In this document: positions 1 to 8,960 of the stretch, in pieces
Layout: the number at the start of each line of letters is the position of its first letter
Numbering within the stretch: the first letter of the stretch is position 1
NCBI RefSeq assembly: GCF_003584645.1
Contig: NZ_AP017928.1
Coordinates: 2,456,395 to 2,520,394 of the forward strand
Length of the DNA stretch: 64,000 nt
Direction: 5' to 3'
Source of the DNA: Methylocaldum marinum
GTDB lineage: Bacteria > Pseudomonadota > Gammaproteobacteria > Methylococcales > Methylococcaceae
Notes under the pieces: model-generated
Told to the model about the DNA's origin: nothing
The model's input: the letters and a program-made list of their open reading frames with translations, nothing else
Databases searched by the model: none
Made by a program: the position numbers and the translations under genes

Positions 1-531
1 CAGAATGTGCCCTACGGGATAAGCGTCGCCGAGCCGACAGATTTTATCGATCAGGGCCAGCCCGGAAACACTGATGTCGGCGATACCGAATTCCGCGGGC
101 TGGCCATCCAGGCTGACTACGCATTTGGCGGGCATCGCAACCGGAATCGTGGCCCGGTAGAACTTGCGCCGCTGGCGCCAGTACAAGGCATCCGGGATAG
201 CCGCCGCAAGTACGGTTTGTTCGTTCAAGTTCGCTTCGATCAGCCCGGTCAGGACGAAGCTGCTCTGGATACCGTCGACCTGACCGCGAAACACGACTCG
301 AGGTGCCGCCAGCATCTGCCGATTGGTGTCGGCGTTTTCGCTCGGATCCAAAACCACTAATCCCTTTTCCGGCATCACCTGCACCACCGTGGTTACGAAA
401 CCCGAGCCTGCTCCGTCGGTCTGCGCGCTCAACAGGCATTTTTTCGCCTGCATCAGCTTGAGCTTTTCGAGGATTTCGCCTCGGCCTTTTAGTAGATACG
501 CGCCTTGGGTTTCGTTGGAATCGGCTGGCAT
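1..531 (-). CDS. PilZ-domain protein (YcgR-like), 3' end outside window
   Basis: The frame is open from an ATG at 531 to the window edge (177 codons, no stop), so the C-terminus is missing. An in-frame TAG nine bases upstream of the ATG fixes the start. Residues 1-115 look like the beta-rich YcgR N-terminal domain. A PilZ domain then begins with the c-di-GMP-binding arginine motif RRKFYR (121-126), and the second motif DISVSG follows at 152-157 (D/N-x-S-x-x-G). YcgR-type proteins bind c-di-GMP and modulate flagellar or surface behaviour. A GGDEF protein is encoded near 35-36 kb, but no functional link between the two is shown. It lies 37 bases after mobA on the same strand. Confidence 0.8.
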   Translation of the reverse strand, partial: MPADSNETQGAYLLKGRGEILEKLKLMQAKKCLLSAQTDGAGSGFVTTVVQVMPEKGLVVLDPSENADTNRQMLAAPRVVFRGQVDGIQSSFVLTGLIEANLNEQTVLAAAIPDALYWRQRRKFYRATIPVAMPAKCVVSLDGQPAEFGIADISVSGLALIDKICRLGDAYPVGHIL

Positions 532-568
532 AACTGGCTACAGAACTCGGGGATATTTTCAAATAAGA

Positions 569-1192
569 CTAGCGCGACACCATGGCAGCCGCATCGTCTG
601 TTTCCGTGTTTTCCAGCGCGGCCAGTTCCTCCGGCGTGTTGATGTTGGCGAACAACTCCGGATGATCGCTGAAATCCGCCAAGGCCAATCTGTGCTGCTC
701 GAACCAGAGGTCGATCTTCCGCTGACCGCTGGCCAGGTAGCGCTCCAGGCTATCCGCCAAGCGCCGTTCGGCCAACAAAAAAACCGGATGCAAGCGTTCG
801 CCGTCGTGAGCGGCGCAAAGCTCCGCCCCGGTCTCCTGCATCGTACGGCAAAGCCTTTCCAGAAGCTGCCCCGTCACCAGCGGCGAATCGCAGGGCACGG
901 TAAGTACATAAGGCGTTTCCGCCGCACGCATGGCGCTCAGCAAGCCGGCCAGAGGTCCGTCAAAACTATCGGTCCGGTCGGATACCACCGGGTAACCGAA
1001 ACGCGCGTACGCTTCCCGGTTCCGGTTGGCATTGATCAGAATATGTGCGGCGACCGAATCCAGTGCCTCCAGTGCATAACCCGCCAGCGACCTGCCCTTA
1101 AAGCGGATCAGGCCCTTATCCTCGCCGCCCATGCGCCGCCCGCGCCCGCCGGCCAGAACCACGCCGGTTATTTTTGCTCTGTCTAAAATCAT
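569..1192 (-). CDS. mobA: Molybdenum cofactor guanylyltransferase MobA
   Basis: The 207-residue protein has the usual length for MobA, which attaches GMP to molybdopterin to give the bis-MGD cofactor of molybdoenzymes in the cytoplasm. The nucleotide-binding signature LAGGRGRRMGGEDKG lies near residues 14-28, followed by the conserved lysine region, the ...VSDRTDSFDGPLAG region and the metal-binding PCDSPLV stretch around residue 100. It is transcribed toward the PilZ gene and divergently from the lipoprotein at 1238, with only 45 bases between the two starts, so promoters are compact. A MoeB/ThiF-like gene 13 kb away is unlinked. Confidence 0.9.
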   Translation of the reverse strand: MILDRAKITGVVLAGGRGRRMGGEDKGLIRFKGRSLAGYALEALDSVAAHILINANRNREAYARFGYPVVSDRTDSFDGPLAGLLSAMRAAETPYVLTVPCDSPLVTGQLLERLCRTMQETGAELCAAHDGERLHPVFLLAERRLADSLERYLASGQRKIDLWFEQHRLALADFSDHPELFANINTPEELAALENTETDDAAAMVSR

Positions 1193-1237
1193 GGTGATAA
1201 GCTAAAAATCGAATTTCGACCCGTTGATGCTTAACGT

Positions 1238-1696
1238 ATGCGCCTACTTTTTGGTTCGATCATCGCACTGTTGCCGATTATCCTTCCAGGATGCGCCGCT
1301 CAGAAAGAGTCCGAATTCCTTTATTATCAGGCCGAAACCACAAAACCTTACGAGGACGTGCTGGCGGAGCTGGAACTTGCGATCACCGAGCGAAATTTCC
1401 GCATCACGGGCCATAACAAGATCGGCAGCGTAATCCGGGAGCGCGAAAACATCCGTTTCCCCGATTACGACACCATTCAGTTCTGCAATCTCACGCTGGC
1501 GCGCGAGATGCTGGATATTTCGCCGGAGTCGGTCATTTACATGCCCTGCAACGTGGCCGTACGCTCCGAAAACGGCAAGGTCGTGGTGACCACCCATTTG
1601 CTGCCGACCCGTTCGTCCAACCCGAAAATGAACGAGTTTGCCCGAAAAATGAACGAAAAACTCAAACAAATCGTGGATTTCTCGGTCGAAGACTAA
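1238..1696 (+). CDS. DUF302-domain lipoprotein
   Basis: The 152-residue protein starts with a short basic and hydrophobic signal ending in the lipobox LPGC (cysteine about residue 19), so it should be lipidated and membrane-anchored. The rest matches the DUF302 pattern: an ETTKPYEDVLAELELAI opening, a central strand-rich part with FCNLTLAREML, and a closing VVTTHLLP strand. DUF302 proteins are small alpha/beta domains of unknown biochemical role. The start at 1238 is chosen because the signal peptide begins there. It is divergent from mobA and 78 bases before another lipoprotein gene, which may be co-transcribed. Confidence 0.7.
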   Translation: MRLLFGSIIALLPIILPGCAAQKESEFLYYQAETTKPYEDVLAELELAITERNFRITGHNKIGSVIRERENIRFPDYDTIQFCNLTLAREMLDISPESVIYMPCNVAVRSENGKVVVTTHLLPTRSSNPKMNEFARKMNEKLKQIVDFSVED

Positions 1697-1774
1697 CTTT
1701 CACAAATTGCGCCGTCCGCATCGGCTGCACTATCATGCAACGATTTTGCGACAGGCTTACGAGAACAATCCAGC

Positions 1775-2197
1775 ATGAAATCACCTGCTTTTTCTGTGAA
1801 GACTCTTTGGCCCGCGGTGGTCATGGCTTTGATTCTGGCATCCGGCTGCACGTCCACGCCTCCGGCGCCCCCGACGGAAGCAAAGGATGCCAACGATTTT
1901 CCCACCCTGGCCCGGGTCGAATACGTTCTGCAATGTATGCAGGAACATGGGGGCCAGAACTATAACAATCTCTATCACTGCACCTGCAGCGTCGATAAGA
2001 TCGCAAGCCGAATGAGCTACGACGAATTCGTCCAGGCACAGACTTTCACTTATGGAATCAGCGTGGCGGGCGAACGCGGCGCGGAATTCCGCGATCCGCC
2101 GGAATCCGCAAAACTGCGCGAGAGATATAAGGAAGCGAAAAAATACGCTCAGGAAGCCTGTTTTCCGGCGGGCCCGGAAAACGGCACAGGGAAATAA
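1775..2197 (+). CDS. Small Cys-containing lipoprotein of unknown function
   Basis: The 140-residue product has a signal peptide with lipobox LASGC (cysteine about residue 25) and a Pro-rich linker. The mature part carries four cysteines: CMQEHGG, a CTC pair in LYHCTCSVDKIA, and one near the end in QEACFPAG. The segment SVDKIASRMSYDEFV-x-AQTFTYG is helical and strikingly regular. I do not recognise a named family. The cysteine pattern suggests disulfides or metal binding in the periplasm (inference). It follows the DUF302 lipoprotein on the same strand and is followed directly by a palindromic repeat. Confidence 0.6.
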   Translation: MKSPAFSVKTLWPAVVMALILASGCTSTPPAPPTEAKDANDFPTLARVEYVLQCMQEHGGQNYNNLYHCTCSVDKIASRMSYDEFVQAQTFTYGISVAGERGAEFRDPPESAKLRERYKEAKKYAQEACFPAGPENGTGK

Positions 2198-2206
2198 ATC
2201 CGCTGT

Positions 2207-2270
2207 GTCGGGAAAGGATTCCCGACCTACCGGGCGACACCCTTTCGCAGGCCGGCAATCCTTTGCCGGC
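2207..2270. repeat. Dispersed palindromic repeat, two hairpins (copy 1)
   Basis: Two adjacent hairpins: one at 2207-2230 (GTCGGGAAAGG and its inverse around it) and one at 2251-2270 (GCCGGCAATCC...). Both match the core of the repeat family seen at 18.3, 24.8, 36.7, 53.4-53.7 and 63.6 kb. The unit lies between the 3' ends of convergent genes (lipoprotein and gloB) and may act as a bidirectional terminator. The TAGAGC-type ends seen in longer copies are not visible here. Confidence 0.75.
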
Positions 2271-2278
2271 AAGGACTC

Positions 2279-3043
2279 TTAAAACAGATCCTTCCGCCGC
2301 CGCGTCTCCGCAAACACGTCCACCGGATCCGCATTCGTCATTCCCAGATTCGCCTGAATTTCTTCGCTTTCAGGGCGTAGGAAAGGATTGGTCGCCAGTT
2401 CCTCTTTCAGGGTCGAAGGCACGGTAGGCTTGCCTTGCCGGCGCAGCTCGACGATTTGCGCCATGCGCTCCTTGAGGGCTGCATTCTCGGGCTCCACCGT
2501 CAAGGCGAATCCGGCGTTCGACTGGGTATATTCATGGGCGCAGTACACCTTGGTTTCGGGCGGCAGGACGCGCAATTTCTCGAGCGAGCGCCACATCTCT
2601 TCCGGCGTACCTTCGAACAAGCGCCCGCACCCGAGGGCGAACAGCGTATCGCCGCAAAACAGCGCATTGGCCCCCGCGAGCCAGTACGCGATGTGCCCCC
2701 GCGTGTGTCCCGGAACATCGAGAACCCTCGCCTCGAAACGGCCGAATGTCACCACCGCCTCATCGCCGACCGCCAGGTCTATGCCCGGAATGCGCTTGAG
2801 ATCCCGCTCCGAAGCCACGATCCGGCAACCGGTACGCCGCTTCAGCTCCAGGTTGCCGCCCACGTGATCCCCATGGTGATGGGTGTTCAGAATATGCGTC
2901 AATTTCCATCCGTTCGCGGCCAGCGCCTCCAGAACCGGGTTCGCCTCGGCGGGATCGACCGCCGCCGTCTCGCCGCTGCGCCGGTCGTGAATCAGATAAA
3001 TGTAGTTGTCCTTGAGTACGGGGATTTGAAGGACTTCCAGCAT
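2279..3043 (-). CDS. gloB: Hydroxyacylglutathione hydrolase (glyoxalase II)
   Basis: The 254-residue metallo-beta-lactamase-fold enzyme hydrolyses S-lactoylglutathione to D-lactate and glutathione, the second step of methylglyoxal detoxification. The binuclear metal site is present: THHHGDHVGG near residue 54, PGHTRGHIAYWL near 110, the bridging aspartate in CGDTLFALGCGRLFEGT, and CAHEYTQSNAGF near 168. The C-terminal helical substrate-binding domain ends in VFAETRRRKDLF, typical of GloB. The start lies 9 bases after the stop of the upstream MutS-like gene, suggesting co-transcription. The gshA gene at 10.8 kb supplies the glutathione precursor pathway. Confidence 0.92.
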   Translation of the reverse strand: MLEVLQIPVLKDNYIYLIHDRRSGETAAVDPAEANPVLEALAANGWKLTHILNTHHHGDHVGGNLELKRRTGCRIVASERDLKRIPGIDLAVGDEAVVTFGRFEARVLDVPGHTRGHIAYWLAGANALFCGDTLFALGCGRLFEGTPEEMWRSLEKLRVLPPETKVYCAHEYTQSNAGFALTVEPENAALKERMAQIVELRRQGKPTVPSTLKEELATNPFLRPESEEIQANLGMTNADPVDVFAETRRRKDLF

Positions 3044-3052
3044 GGCGTTTCC

Positions 3053-4651
3053 TCATCTGCCGCCCGACAAATACCGGGCAATATCCTCTTTCGAAAAACC
3101 GATCTTGCGGGCAACACGGTCCGCATGGCTGACTCTCGAAATGCCTTCGACCACCCGGTAGGTCGGTTGTTCGTTCTTGAACTCGACTTGCCGCGCCAGC
3201 CCGATTCCCTTTTTCTGAAAGGCATCGACCAATTCGTGATTGTGGGTAATAAGCAGGGTGTTACTGCCCTTCTGATAAAACCCGTCCAGAATATTCATTG
3301 AGATCTCGATCTTTTCCTCGTGCGTCGTGCCCTCCGAGAGTTCGTCCATGATCACCAGGCTTTTCGGCGTCGTGGCGAGGAAAATATCCTTGGTGCGCTT
3401 GAGCTCGGTGCCGAAGCGCCCTTCACCATCGGCCAGATGGCTGATCTCCGGCACCTGGTAGAAAATGCGGTCGGCAACCGTCAATTCCGCTTCCTGAGCC
3501 GGCACAGAACACCCGATTTGCGCAAGCAACTGGCTCTGCGCCAGGGTCTTGCAGAACGCCGTCTTGCCGCCGCTGTTCGGGCCTGTGACGAAGGTGAGCC
3601 GCGTGTTTTTAAGGCTGATGTCGTTGGGCACGTAGTCCGGATTGTCCTTACTGAGCACCGGGTTTCGCACCCCTTTGAACACCAGGGAATGGCGCTCGGC
3701 TTCGACGATCCTGGGCAAGACCATCGGGTGGTGGAAGGATTCCTTGAGGCGGACGAAGCTCAAGAGTTCGTCCAGCTTGCCCAGCGAATCGAGCGTGTTT
3801 TGCACTTCTTCCGACTTCTTGAAAATGTCCCTCAGCGGATAGATGCAGCCGTCGCGGTCGAAACCGCCGACAATGGGAATATAAACCAGGCTGATGGGCA
3901 GCAGGAACAGCCAGAATACCGGCGCGATCGACATCGCCATATCGAGCAGAAGCGGCACGAATTCGAGCGCCAGTATCAGGAGGAGCACCGCAAGCGTAAG
4001 CCCCACCGGTTTGAACAGCGACGGCCGAAACTTGATTGCCGGGACATACCAGGGCTTCTCCGCCTTGGTTTTGACATCTTTCTCGGTCCGGTACACCGGC
4101 CCCTTCATCAGCGCATAGGCGCGCGAATCGGCGAAGCGCCGCAAGTCGTCGATCAATAGCCCCAGATACTCGGAATTCGGTTTCGGAAGCCGATTTGCCG
4201 CCGCCACCATATCGAGCATGAACCGAGTGCCTTTTTTGTAGGTCTCATAACCGTAGCCCTCGATCTCCAGCTTGTGCGCCGGCGAACTCACCAGCCCCAT
4301 GAAGGTTCCGAATAACAAGGCATAAAAGTCCTCTTCCAGAGACTTCGCCTGCCTGATCAGAGCGTCCAGCGACTCCCGCAGCGGCTTGTCGGATTCGATC
4401 TCGCGAACCGCGTCCTGCTTGGCCCGAATCAGGTCTGCCCCGGCCAGCGGCTCCACCAGCGAACGGTAAAGCGTGGCCTGCCCGGCAATCGTGGCGGCGT
4501 GGTTGACGCTGTCGAACAGCTTGTTCACTTCGATGGCCTGAAATGTCGAAGCATCGATGACGCCCTTTCCGGTCGCGCCGGGTACCGTGGAACGAACGAC
4601 CGGAGGCTCCTTCGAATCGGACTGCAATAGAGTTTTGTACGGGGAATTCAT
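3053..4651 (-). CDS. MutS-family ATPase with membrane segments
   Basis: A 532-residue protein when started at the ATG at 4651 (MNSPYKTLL); an upstream in-frame start at 4714 has less support. The C-terminal third is a MutS-type ABC ATPase: Walker A GPNSGGKT at about 357-364, the Q-rich/signature region, Walker B LVIMDELSEGTTHEE and the downstream LLITHNHELV histidine. The N-terminal half has MutS-lever-like helices but no mismatch-recognition domain. Two hydrophobic segments around 215-264 predict membrane anchoring. This is not canonical MutS (about 850 residues) or MutS2 (no Smr domain); its role is unknown. It is followed 9 bases later by gloB. Confidence 0.75.
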   Translation of the reverse strand: MNSPYKTLLQSDSKEPPVVRSTVPGATGKGVIDASTFQAIEVNKLFDSVNHAATIAGQATLYRSLVEPLAGADLIRAKQDAVREIESDKPLRESLDALIRQAKSLEEDFYALLFGTFMGLVSSPAHKLEIEGYGYETYKKGTRFMLDMVAAANRLPKPNSEYLGLLIDDLRRFADSRAYALMKGPVYRTEKDVKTKAEKPWYVPAIKFRPSLFKPVGLTLAVLLLILALEFVPLLLDMAMSIAPVFWLFLLPISLVYIPIVGGFDRDGCIYPLRDIFKKSEEVQNTLDSLGKLDELLSFVRLKESFHHPMVLPRIVEAERHSLVFKGVRNPVLSKDNPDYVPNDISLKNTRLTFVTGPNSGGKTAFCKTLAQSQLLAQIGCSVPAQEAELTVADRIFYQVPEISHLADGEGRFGTELKRTKDIFLATTPKSLVIMDELSEGTTHEEKIEISMNILDGFYQKGSNTLLITHNHELVDAFQKKGIGLARQVEFKNEQPTYRVVEGISRVSHADRVARKIGFSKEDIARYLSGGR

Positions 4652-4903
4652 GCAATGAGGACCTGGCAATGATAATTCGGCGCCTAACCTACACCTTAGC
4701 GCCGCCTGCTTCAACCTGGAAGGACACGGCCCGAGGCGCCAATCGATTCAGTCGACGTCTTGCATGTCTCGAGCACCGCCCAAGATCGACTCCATTATCG
4801 ATTCGGCATAAAATTGATCCATTTTTTTGAGAAAAACCGTCCATCTTTAGTCAATCGTGACGGAATAAGAAAAATTTCATCAACCTACACAACCTCGACA
4901 CTC

Positions 4904-7900
4904 ATGACCTATCACTCCGTTCGCTCCGATGGGGGCAAAAACGCCCCAACCGCTTTGACCTTAGGCATATCCGGCTTCAGCTATGCCGATTTGTACCTAC
5001 CGGAACGGCTCAAGGACTTGTCGGACGTCTTCGATGCGACGGTCCGCGATCACGATCCTGAACTGTTCGATGCATTCGAGGGCTATCGCGCGTGCCAGGG
5101 CAAAGGTATGCCGCCCGAGCAGGTTTCGGAAATCCTGGTCAAGATGGCGCCTTATGTGGGCACTTTCGTGGCAAGACTGTTCGGCGTATCGCCGGAGCGG
5201 GACGCACAGATACAAACGATACGCGATGAGTTCGACAGTATCTTCGTGTACCGCAACGAAATCGTCGGCAAGGTTGCGGGGCTATTCAAGAATCAGGCCC
5301 CGGAAAGCTGGGACATCGAAGGTATCCGGGCAGATTTCGAGAACCTCATCCGGGTAGCGGAACCGGTGTTGATACAAACGGATAGGGAAAAGGCCGTTGC
5401 GTCCGTGGCCACGCGCTTGCACCGCTGGCATCGGGATATCCCGGCGAACGCCGGCGGAATCGGCGAATTGCGCCGCGCGCTCTCCGCCGAACCGGATACG
5501 GAAACGCGATTCGCGGGTTTATTGGGCAAAACCGACGAAGACTTGGTGAAGGCGCTGCTGGACCTCGTTCAACGCTGGACTTATGTCGCGCAGCAGATTC
5601 CCGAGTTCAAGCCCCAGGTCCGGGGCTGGGCCAGCTTTAAGTTCCCGGGCAGAACCGATTTCAACCAACTGGTCCACCACGAGACCCGTTCGGCGAACGG
5701 CTACAGCGTCTGGGCGGCTCCGGAAGAGCACCACCGCAGACGCGAAGGATTCGGGCTTACCGATCCGCGCTTTCCCGAGCGGCGCGTCCTGTACGAAGTG
5801 GACCACTGCATCTATTGCCACGACCGGGATACCGACTCGTGCTCCAAGGGCATGCGCAACAAGAAGGACGGCACGTACAAGTCCAATCCGCTGGGCGTGA
5901 CCATCACCGGCTGCCCGCTGGAGGAAAAGATTTCCGAGATGCATGTGGTCAAGCGGCAGGGCGACAACATCGGCGCACTGGCGCTGATCACCGTCGACAA
6001 TCCGCTCTGCCCCGGCACCGGTCACCGCATCTGCAACGATTGCATGAAGGGCTGCATCTACCAAAAGACCGAGCCGGTCAATATCCCGCAGATCGAGACC
6101 AACGTCCTCACCGACGTTCTGTTCATGCCTTGGGGCTTCGAAATCTACAGCCTTCTGACCCGCTGGAATCCGCTCAACGTCAAGCGGCCGCATGCGCTTC
6201 CGTATAACGGCAAGAACGTACTGGTGGTCGGCATGGGCCCGGCCGGTTACACGCTGGCCCACTACTTGATCAACGAAGGTTTCGGCGTGGTCGGAATCGA
6301 CGCCCTCAAGATCGAACCCCTGCCCAAGGACATCGTCGGCGACGAGACCCACCCGCCCGGTCCTATTCAGGACTTCCGCGAGCTGTATGAAGATCTCGAC
6401 AAACGCATCATGCTGGGTTTCGGCGGCGTGGCCGAATACGGCATCACGGTGCGCTGGGACAAGAATTTCCTCAAAGTCATCTACCTGAACCTGTTGCGGC
6501 GGCACAGCTTCCGCTGCTACGGCGGCGTGCGCTTCGGCGGCACGCTCACGATCAACGAGGCCTGGGACCTGGGCTTCGACCATATCGCCATCGCCTCCGG
6601 GGCCGGCAAACCCACCATCATCGACATCAAGAACAATCTGATCCGCGGCATCCGCAAAGCGTCGGACTTTTTGATGGCGCTGCAATTGACCGGCGCCGCC
6701 AAGGAGTCGTCGCTGGCCAACTTGCAGGTACGGCTGCCGGCGGGCGTGATCGGCGGCGGCCTGACCGCTATCGATACCGCTACCGAACTCCTGGCCTACT
6801 ATCCGGTGCAGGTCGAGAAAATCCTGCACCGCTACGAAAAGCTGTGCGCCGATTTGGGCGAGGAAACCGTACGAGCCCGCTACGACGAGGAAGAATTGGC
6901 TATCCTCGACGAGTTCCTGGGCCACGCCAAGGCCGTCCGGGCGGAGCGCCAGAGAGCACAGGCCGCCGGGGAAAAACCCGATTTCCTACCCTTGCTGAAT
7001 GCCTGGGGCGGCGTCACGCTGTACTATCGCAAGGGCATGAAGGATTCTCCCGCCTACCGGCAGAATCACGAGGAAATCAAGGAAGCCATGGACGAAGGCA
7101 TTCTGCTCGCAGAAGGTATGAATCCGCTCGAGGCGCTGGAGGACAAGTATGGACATCTTCGCGCCGTACGCTTCGAGAAACTGCAGGAACAGGACGGCCG
7201 CCGGCAAAGAACCGGCGATCTCGAAGTCCCGCTGCGCAGCCTGTTCGTAGCCGCCGGAACCTCGCCCAATACCATCTACGAGTCCGAGCATCCGGACAGC
7301 TTCGAGATGGACCAGAAGTTCTACCGGCGCTACGAGCCCAATTGGAACCCTCACCCCGACCCTTTCGAACCCTCACCCCAAACCCCTCTCCCAAAGGAAG
7401 AGGGGTTCAATAGCCCCCTTCTCCCTCCGGGAGAAGGGGTAGGGATGAGGGAGGGAGAGGGAGTTCCTTTGCTGGAACCCGCCCACGACACCGCCATCCC
7501 CAAGATCGGCAAACCGGCCCCGTTCACCTCGTACCGGCGTCACGGCAAATTCATCACGTTCTACGGCGACAACCACCCGGTGTACGCCGGCAATGTGGTA
7601 AAGGCCATGGCCAGCGCCAAGGATGGATATCCATACATCGTCAAGCTGTACGAAAAGGAACTCGCCGTGCTGGATCGTGCCCAGCAGCCGCAACGCGAAG
7701 CGAAGCTACGGCAGTTCCAGGCCGGGCTCGACGACATGCTGCTTGCGCGCATCGTGGAAATCAATCGGGTCACCCCGACCATCGTCGAAGTCATCGTCAG
7801 GGCTCCGCTGGCCGCGAAGCACTTCTGCCCGGGCCAGTTCTATCGGGTGCAGAACTTCGAAGCGCTGGCGCCGGTGGTCGACGATACCGTGCTGGTCTCG

Positions 7901-8725
7901 GAAGGTTTGGCGCTGACCGGCGCCTGGGTCGATAAAGAGCAGGGCCTGATATCCCTGATCGCGCTGGAAATGGGTTCGTCATCCAAGCTTTGCGCCATGT
8001 GGAAACCCGGCGACCCCATCGTGGTGATGGGGGTTACCGGCGCTCCCACCGAAATTCACGCCGGTCAAACCGTCCTTCTCGCCGGCGGCGGCCTGGGCAA
8101 TGCGGTGCTGTTTTCCATCGGCAGGGCGCTGCGCGCGGCGGGCAGCCATGTCATCTATTTCGCCGGTTATCGGAAACGCGAAGACGTGTTCAAGATCCGG
8201 GAAATCGAAGCGGCTTCGGATGTCGTGGTCTGGTCGGTCGACAATCTCCCCGGTGCAGAGCCCATACCGCCGCTGCGTCCTCAGGACAAAACCTTCGTCG
8301 GCAATATCGTCGAAGCGATGGTGGCTTATGCGAAGGGCGAGCTGGGTCCGACGCCGATCCACATGGATGACGTCGATCACATGATCGTCATCGGCTCCGA
8401 CCGGATGATGGCTGCGGTCAAGGCGGCCCGCTACGGCGTTCTCCAGCCGTATCTCAAGCCTCATCACTCCGCCATCGGTTCCATCAATTCGCCGATGCAA
8501 TGCATGATGAAAGGCGTCTGCGCGCAGTGCCTGTGCAAGCATGCGGACCCGGAAAGCGGGAAGGAATATTTCGTGTACTCTTGCTACAACCAGGATCAAG
8601 ACCTCGACCGCGTGGATTTCCCGAACTTGTACGCACGCCTGCGTCAGAATTCGGTGCAGGAAAAGCTCTCCGCGATGTGGCTGGACTATCTGCTTTCGAG
8701 AACCGGCAACAGAAAGAGCAGCTAA
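4904..8725 (+). CDS. Giant multi-domain FAD/Fe-S oxidoreductase
   Basis: About 1273 residues from ATG 4904; a TTG start at 4760 in the same frame is possible but less likely, and neither has a strong Shine-Dalgarno. Order: a helical N-terminal part (about 1-290); cysteine-rich segments with DHCIYCHDRDTDSC near 300-314 and CPGTGHRICNDCMKGC near 369-385, resembling the Fe-S entry domain of glutamate synthase small subunit; a Rossmann FAD motif VGMGPAGYTLAHYL near 440; a second nucleotide-binding region near 620 (GVIGGGLTAIDTATE); a PyrK/ferredoxin-reductase-like module from about 948 with GGGLGNAV near 1058; and a C-terminal cysteine cluster CMMKGVCAQCLCKHA near 1199. It probably moves electrons between NAD(P)H, flavins and Fe-S centres; the substrate is unknown. 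A dispersed repeat is inserted in frame near residues 823-856. Confidence 0.7.
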   Translation: MTYHSVRSDGGKNAPTALTLGISGFSYADLYLPERLKDLSDVFDATVRDHDPELFDAFEGYRACQGKGMPPEQVSEILVKMAPYVGTFVARLFGVSPERDAQIQTIRDEFDSIFVYRNEIVGKVAGLFKNQAPESWDIEGIRADFENLIRVAEPVLIQTDREKAVASVATRLHRWHRDIPANAGGIGELRRALSAEPDTETRFAGLLGKTDEDLVKALLDLVQRWTYVAQQIPEFKPQVRGWASFKFPGRTDFNQLVHHETRSANGYSVWAAPEEHHRRREGFGLTDPRFPERRVLYEVDHCIYCHDRDTDSCSKGMRNKKDGTYKSNPLGVTITGCPLEEKISEMHVVKRQGDNIGALALITVDNPLCPGTGHRICNDCMKGCIYQKTEPVNIPQIETNVLTDVLFMPWGFEIYSLLTRWNPLNVKRPHALPYNGKNVLVVGMGPAGYTLAHYLINEGFGVVGIDALKIEPLPKDIVGDETHPPGPIQDFRELYEDLDKRIMLGFGGVAEYGITVRWDKNFLKVIYLNLLRRHSFRCYGGVRFGGTLTINEAWDLGFDHIAIASGAGKPTIIDIKNNLIRGIRKASDFLMALQLTGAAKESSLANLQVRLPAGVIGGGLTAIDTATELLAYYPVQVEKILHRYEKLCADLGEETVRARYDEEELAILDEFLGHAKAVRAERQRAQAAGEKPDFLPLLNAWGGVTLYYRKGMKDSPAYRQNHEEIKEAMDEGILLAEGMNPLEALEDKYGHLRAVRFEKLQEQDGRRQRTGDLEVPLRSLFVAAGTSPNTIYESEHPDSFEMDQKFYRRYEPNWNPHPDPFEPSPQTPLPKEEGFNSPLLPPGEGVGMREGEGVPLLEPAHDTAIPKIGKPAPFTSYRRHGKFITFYGDNHPVYAGNVVKAMASAKDGYPYIVKLYEKELAVLDRAQQPQREAKLRQFQAGLDDMLLARIVEINRVTPTIVEVIVRAPLAAKHFCPGQFYRVQNFEALAPVVDDTVLVSEGLALTGAWVDKEQGLISLIALEMGSSSKLCAMWKPGDPIVVMGVTGAPTEIHAGQTVLLAGGGLGNAVLFSIGRALRAAGSHVIYFAGYRKREDVFKIREIEAASDVVVWSVDNLPGAEPIPPLRPQDKTFVGNIVEAMVAYAKGELGPTPIHMDDVDHMIVIGSDRMMAAVKAARYGVLQPYLKPHHSAIGSINSPMQCMMKGVCAQCLCKHADPESGKEYFVYSCYNQDQDLDRVDFPNLYARLRQNSVQEKLSAMWLDYLLSRTGNRKSS
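7371..7472. repeat. Clover-leaf dispersed repeat inside a coding region
   Basis: An outer stem (CCCTCACCC pairing with GGGATGAGGG) encloses two inner hairpins: AACCCCTCT...AGAGGGGTT at 7381-7407 and CCCCTTCTCC...GGGAGAAGGGG just after. This type of element is normally intergenic in proteobacteria. Here it is translated in frame as a Pro/Gly/Glu-rich linker (TPLPKEEG ... LLPPGEGVGMREGEG) between the FAD module and the next domain of the large oxidoreductase, without a stop codon. Confidence 0.8.
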
Positions 8726-8960
8726 AAAATTTCCAGTCACGAAAGAATGACAATATCCGGAAAGTCTTTTACCATTGACGCCCGTTGACCGCATGGACGG
8801 CTTTATGCCTTTCCGCCAGCGACGCCATCGTAGAAGCTCGCGCTCGGGAGATTTCCTCAACATGCAGCGTGCCAGTGGCGGCGCATGCGTCAGCACTCCA
8901 TAAACAATCATGACATTTGTTTGGTTATTCCTGAGAGTAGCCAGAGGAGAACGCAAGAGA

